A DNA stretch of 64,000 nt, taken from contig CAKVLH010000005.1 in the NCBI GenBank assembly GCA_934757245.1, forward strand, positions 62,001 to 126,000, written 5' to 3'. The position numbers and the translations under genes are program-made. Source of the stretch: an uncultured Candidatus Melainabacteria bacterium. GTDB taxonomy: Bacteria > Cyanobacteriota > Vampirovibrionia > Gastranaerophilales > Gastranaerophilaceae. Below are positions 60,619 through 64,000 of this stretch, piece after piece; the first letter of the stretch is position 1; the number at the start of each line of letters is the position of its first letter. The notes under the pieces were generated by a model. The model was not told the DNA's origin. It made no database searches and was given only the letters and a program-made list of their open reading frames with translations.

Positions 60619-61883
60619 TATAATTCCTCCTTTATTAATAATTTGTATTTAAGCACATAATACAATCTATGCAAAAACATTATTAAATATGTAGATGACA
60701 CTAATACTGCAACACTATAAATAGTAAAATGATTTACTAAATATAGTATAATTAGACCCAAAACGTTATAAATTCCACCCCAAATATAACCTTGATTGGT
60801 TTCCTTAACATATCCAAATGTGCCAAGCAAAGGAAAACCTAATGTATCAACAAAAATGTAAAAAGCAAAAGAAATGCTAAAAATTTGCAAAATTTTTATA
60901 GATACTAAGTACTTAGAAGAATAAAATATTAATATTAAGTATTTAGATGCTATTAATAAAAATGCAGAAGCTCCTATTGATAGAATTATTAAATATTTTA
61001 ACATTTTTTTGAAAAATATAATATCTTTGTTTTTTGACATATATGGAAAAAGGGCAGAAACAAAAGTGTAATACAACGAAAAAACTGCCCAAAAAATTCT
61101 ATCTGCAGCTACATAATAAGCTACTGCAGAAGATGTAACAACAAATCCTAAGACAAAAGCATTTGTTGAACGATAAAGAGCTATGCAAACTTTTGTTAAA
61201 AAAAACTGACTGCTATACTTTAAAGTTCCTAAGATTGATTTAATTTTGGGTATATAAAACTCAATATTGAAATATTTTTTTACAAAAAAGATGCTTATAA
61301 AGCCTGCGCTTAACATTGCCAAAGAGTTAATTAATGGATACCAAATATAATCATCTGATTTTTTTATACAATTAAAAATTAATATTAATGAAATTGTACG
61401 AGTAATTATGTTCAATATCGTTATAAATTTCATTCTTGCTATACCTTGATAAAACCAATTAAAAGTAAATACAGCTCCAACTAAACTTAAATAAGTAAAA
61501 TAATAAATTAACCAATATTGAGTGATTTTGGGAATACAAAATATAAAAACATTTAATAATAAAAAACCAAAAATCAAAAATATTATTTGTACAGATAATA
61601 CTGAATTGAAAATTTGATTTATTACTTTTTTATTATTAGAATGGATTGCAATTTGTCTAACTGCCGAAAAATCAAATCCAAACATAACTAATCTTAAAAA
61701 ATAATCTGTTAATAATTGTGCAAATAATATAACACCATAGTCTTCAACTCTGAATATACGAGCCACATAAGGCAAAGTAATGAATGGTAATACATAATTT
61801 AAAATTTGTATTATCATTAACGCAATAGTGTTATGTTTAAGTGCTTTTTTTTCAGTATTTTCTTGTTTAATATTTATTTGCAT
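60615..61883 (-). CDS. Wzx-type polysaccharide flippase
   Basis: 422 residues with about 12 hydrophobic helices (MATE/oligosaccharide flippase layout: N-terminal ALMIIQILNYVLPFITLPYV, then VARIFRVEDYG as the family signature). It would move undecaprenyl-linked repeat units across the inner membrane. Lys-rich short loops and strong AT bias agree with surface-polysaccharide clusters. It overlaps the glycosyltransferase by 17 bases. Confidence 0.9.
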   Translation of the reverse strand: MQINIKQENTEKKALKHNTIALMIIQILNYVLPFITLPYVARIFRVEDYGVILFAQLLTDYFLRLVMFGFDFSAVRQIAIHSNNKKVINQIFNSVLSVQIIFLIFGFLLLNVFIFCIPKITQYWLIYYFTYLSLVGAVFTFNWFYQGIARMKFITILNIITRTISLILIFNCIKKSDDYIWYPLINSLAMLSAGFISIFFVKKYFNIEFYIPKIKSILGTLKYSSQFFLTKVCIALYRSTNAFVLGFVVTSSAVAYYVAADRIFWAVFSLYYTFVSALFPYMSKNKDIIFFKKMLKYLIILSIGASAFLLIASKYLILIFYSSKYLVSIKILQIFSISFAFYIFVDTLGFPLLGTFGYVKETNQGYIWGGIYNVLGLIILYLVNHFTIYSVAVLVSSTYLIMFLHRLYYVLKYKLLIKEELY

Positions 61884-63057
61884 ATTCTCTAATTTTTTTA
61901 TTTTCTGATAACAAAGGTTTAGTTTTTAAAAAAGTAATATAAAAATCTCGCAATTGTTGTTTTAATTCGTTTTTTGATAAATTTTTAACATCAAATTTAA
62001 GTAATTCCTGATAATTGGGAGAGTATTCTTTTATTATTCTTCTTATTAAAGAAATTTTTTCTGCTTTATCATCATTCTCTAATGATTCATTTATGATATT
62101 AGAGAAACAAGGTATATTCCAATAATGTGCAGGTGTTAAAGAAGTTGTTGAAGATATAGAAGTGATAGCAACAACATCAAGATTATATAATTCTATCGGG
62201 AATTTAGAATCAATAAATATAACATTGGAATTTTTATCAAAGCCAAAAAAATCATTATCTCTAGGATGAGGTTTATATAAAATTTTATACCCTGTATTTA
62301 ATAAATCATTAAGCATAGTTGCTTGAACTTCTATGAACTTTTCTCTACTCAAACCTGTAACTTCCCAATAAATTCCACAGTATAAAACAGCTTTATCTTC
62401 TGGTTTTATTTTGTATTTTAGCGGATATTTTTCAGAAAGTTTGTTGGAAATATTTCGGAATTCATTTATTTCTATATTTTCAAATTTTATTTTAGATAAA
62501 TTATTTAATCCTATGAAATCTAATTTCTTTAAGTACTTATGAGTTTTGAATTTTTGTAAATTTTGTATTTTATCAGAATTATAATTGATTAAAGAACCGG
62601 CACCTTCATCAATTAAAACAACTTTTGCATTAGGATATAATGGTAATAATTTTTCTATAAACATTGGATGATTTACTGCATAAATTTCATCAAATGCAAA
62701 TTGATTATGAAGTACAGCTTGAACTCCACAGGCAAAACCTACTTCTTTTATAATATTGAAATTATGCAAATTCGCAATCTCTTTTTGGTTTTCAAAAAAG
62801 GTTGTTCGACCTTTTCCAGTATCAATCATCAATGTATCTTTATATTTATTAAAGTCTCCGATTTCTTCAATTATCGAAAGGGAATTAATTAATGAAATAT
62901 TTCCTGTTGTTGCAAAAAGTCTACGTATTTTTTTTAATTTAAAAATACTTTTTAATTTGTTATATGCTTGATGTTCAAGTATGATAAAAGGTCGAAAAAT
63001 ATAATAAATTCCCCATTTTACTAACCTTACTATTTTATAATCGTTAATTATTTTCAT
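61867..63057 (-). CDS. Polysialyltransferase-like glycosyltransferase
   Basis: 396 residues from the ATG at 63057 (GGAG eight bases upstream). The pattern LFATTGNISLINSL at the start, VVLIDEGAGSLINYN in the middle, YKPHPRDNDFFGF and SISSTTSLTPAHYW in the second half matches the alpha-2,8-polysialyltransferase/GT52-like group of inverting enzymes using CMP-sugars. The H-P and S-S-T residues bind the CMP part. It may transfer the CMP-sugar made by the operon. Overlaps the upstream polymerase gene by 14 bases. Confidence 0.72.
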   Translation of the reverse strand: MKIINDYKIVRLVKWGIYYIFRPFIILEHQAYNKLKSIFKLKKIRRLFATTGNISLINSLSIIEEIGDFNKYKDTLMIDTGKGRTTFFENQKEIANLHNFNIIKEVGFACGVQAVLHNQFAFDEIYAVNHPMFIEKLLPLYPNAKVVLIDEGAGSLINYNSDKIQNLQKFKTHKYLKKLDFIGLNNLSKIKFENIEINEFRNISNKLSEKYPLKYKIKPEDKAVLYCGIYWEVTGLSREKFIEVQATMLNDLLNTGYKILYKPHPRDNDFFGFDKNSNVIFIDSKFPIELYNLDVVAITSISSTTSLTPAHYWNIPCFSNIINESLENDDKAEKISLIRRIIKEYSPNYQELLKFDVKNLSKNELKQQLRDFYITFLKTKPLLSENKKIREYANKY

Positions 63058-64000
63058 AAATAAAATCTCCATTTTTTAAATATTTAATTTTCAATATTAT
63101 TGATATACATAACAATGAATATACCATCCAAAATAATGGTTGAAAAAATTCTACTTGAGATGTAAATGTTAAAAATACTAACAGAAATTCTGATAAAAAC
63201 ATTGAATTAATAAAATTATCCAAAAATTTAGTAGTTTTTTTCTTATATAATTTAATTTTTATATTATATAATGCTGGAAAAATTAATAAAATACAATAAA
63301 TTAAAAAACCCAATATACCAGAATCAACAAGGATTTTTAAATTATTATTTAAAACAATACCTTTGTCTGGTAACCAGCCAGTTGCGAAACTTCCATAACG
63401 AGGATAATAAAAACCGTCATTTCCTGGTCCAATGCCTAAAAGCTTATTATTGTTTAAGAAAATACAAGTCCCAATATAATTTCTATTTGATCTTGCTCCA
63501 CCTTGAATATTTGTATCATATTTATAATTTAATATTGCTATTTTTTCTATAGTTGTTTTTATAAACATATTAGAACTGTTTTCTATTAAAGAAAAAATAT
63601 TTGGCAAAATCAGTACAATTCCCAAAAATAAAAAAAGTATTGTTTTTTTTAGTTTTTTAGAAATAGAATTCCATTTTAAGAAAATTAGAAAAATCAGTGA
63701 TAAAAATGGTGTTAAAATTCCAATTGGAGACCAGGTAATAAACATTGAAAATGTTATTAAAATGATTAATAGCCACCAAATTTGTGTTTTAGCAAAAAAT
63801 GCAGATTTTTTTTGACAAAAAAGAATTGCAAAAATTACTGATAAAAATGTCGCATGAGGACCCGGTTCATAAAAAAGACCTTCACAACGCCTTATCCCTG
63901 AAAAAGTTATTAAATCACCATCATGACCAGAACATATTGATGAATAAGGCAGTCCCAACTTAAATGCTATAAGTTGATAAATCGAATATATGCTTGAAAT
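63044..64000 (-). CDS. Wzy-like polysaccharide polymerase, N-terminus outside window
   Basis: The frame is open to the right edge, so the start is missing; 318 residues are visible. It shows six or more hydrophobic helices and, before them, a loop with SGIRRCEGLFYEPGPHATFL, the periplasmic loop type of O-antigen polymerases/ligases; a second loop holds GPGNDGFYYPRYG. It polymerises repeat units on the outer face of the inner membrane. First visible gene of the minus-strand operon 57673-64000. Confidence 0.8.
   Translation of the reverse strand: MSSIYSIYQLIAFKLGLPYSSICSGHDGDLITFSGIRRCEGLFYEPGPHATFLSVIFAILFCQKKSAFFAKTQIWWLLIILITFSMFITWSPIGILTPFLSLIFLIFLKWNSISKKLKKTILFLFLGIVLILPNIFSLIENSSNMFIKTTIEKIAILNYKYDTNIQGGARSNRNYIGTCIFLNNNKLLGIGPGNDGFYYPRYGSFATGWLPDKGIVLNNNLKILVDSGILGFLIYCILLIFPALYNIKIKLYKKKTTKFLDNFINSMFLSEFLLVFLTFTSQVEFFQPLFWMVYSLLCISIILKIKYLKNGDFIYENN

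Overview
The window is AT-rich, gene-dense DNA from a diderm (outer-membrane) bacterium. Envelope evidence: an LptD/OstA-like LPS transport protein, KdsB, LpxK, GmhA, a TolC-type outer-membrane factor and capsule/O-antigen genes. A complete minC-minD-minE operon, a FliO-like protein, and several lineage-type proteins carrying short N-terminal NFTALK/SISFKS/PISCKAN segments point to a gut Melainabacteria/Vampirovibrionia-type organism (Gastranaerophilales-like). That placement is an inference from gene content and style; no rRNA or tRNA gene was seen to test it.

Layout. 1-4143: secreted M48-type protease (cut by the window edge), membrane protein, gmhA, then minCDE, all on the minus strand. 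4314-8679: envelope operon (small membrane protein, coiled-coil M23 endopeptidase, LptD-like barrel, class II aldolase). 8728-22450: housekeeping (homoserine dehydrogenase, SulP transporter, glucosaminidase, ffh, tgt, ndk, CcdA plus thioredoxin, CtpA, RecJ, GAPDH). 22565-34820: accessory zone with a MarR-EmrA-EmrB efflux operon, dense palindromic repeats, an XRE-LysM cassette bounded by inverted repeats, a tandem-HTH protein, a toxin-antitoxin pair, a nucleotidyltransferase, a TolC-like gene and a possible His-codon leader. 35037-48471: UbiA-type prenyltransferase, rplU-rpmA, methyltransferase, kdsB, lpxK, a histidine kinase-Nudix-chorismate mutase-response regulator operon, FliO-like protein, NeuB-like synthase with HAD phosphatase, nadE and a zinc-protease-like protein. 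48653-64000: a lipid operon (radical SAM, PAP2, DAG kinase) and a surface-polysaccharide locus: GDP-heptose genes, a Wzz-like protein, a Mu-like phage remnant, and a six-gene minus-strand capsule operon running off the right edge.

How the genes work together. Much of the window builds or transports the envelope: LPS core sugars (KdsB, LpxK, GmhA), LPS export, a GDP-D-glycero-alpha-D-manno-heptose route (GmhA2, HddA, HddC-GmhB fusion), a nonulosonate-type synthase, and a CMP-sugar capsule cluster with flippase, polymerase and glycosyltransferase. The efflux system appears split over two sites, with near-identical palindromes in front of marR-emrAB and the distant tolC-like gene, which suggests one MarR regulon.

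Most notable signals: (1) a 99-bp inverted duplication of the wzz promoter and 5' end bracketing the heptose/wzz segment; (2) the shared MarR-type palindrome; (3) the XRE-LysM-glycine-zipper cassette between inverted repeats; (4) a family of GTAG-headed REP hairpins, some paired, plus several larger palindromic elements, one inside the lpxK coding region; (5) an unusual two-component operon containing chorismate mutase and a Nudix hydrolase; (6) a capsule cluster built around a DRE-TIM aldolase fused to an extra domain.
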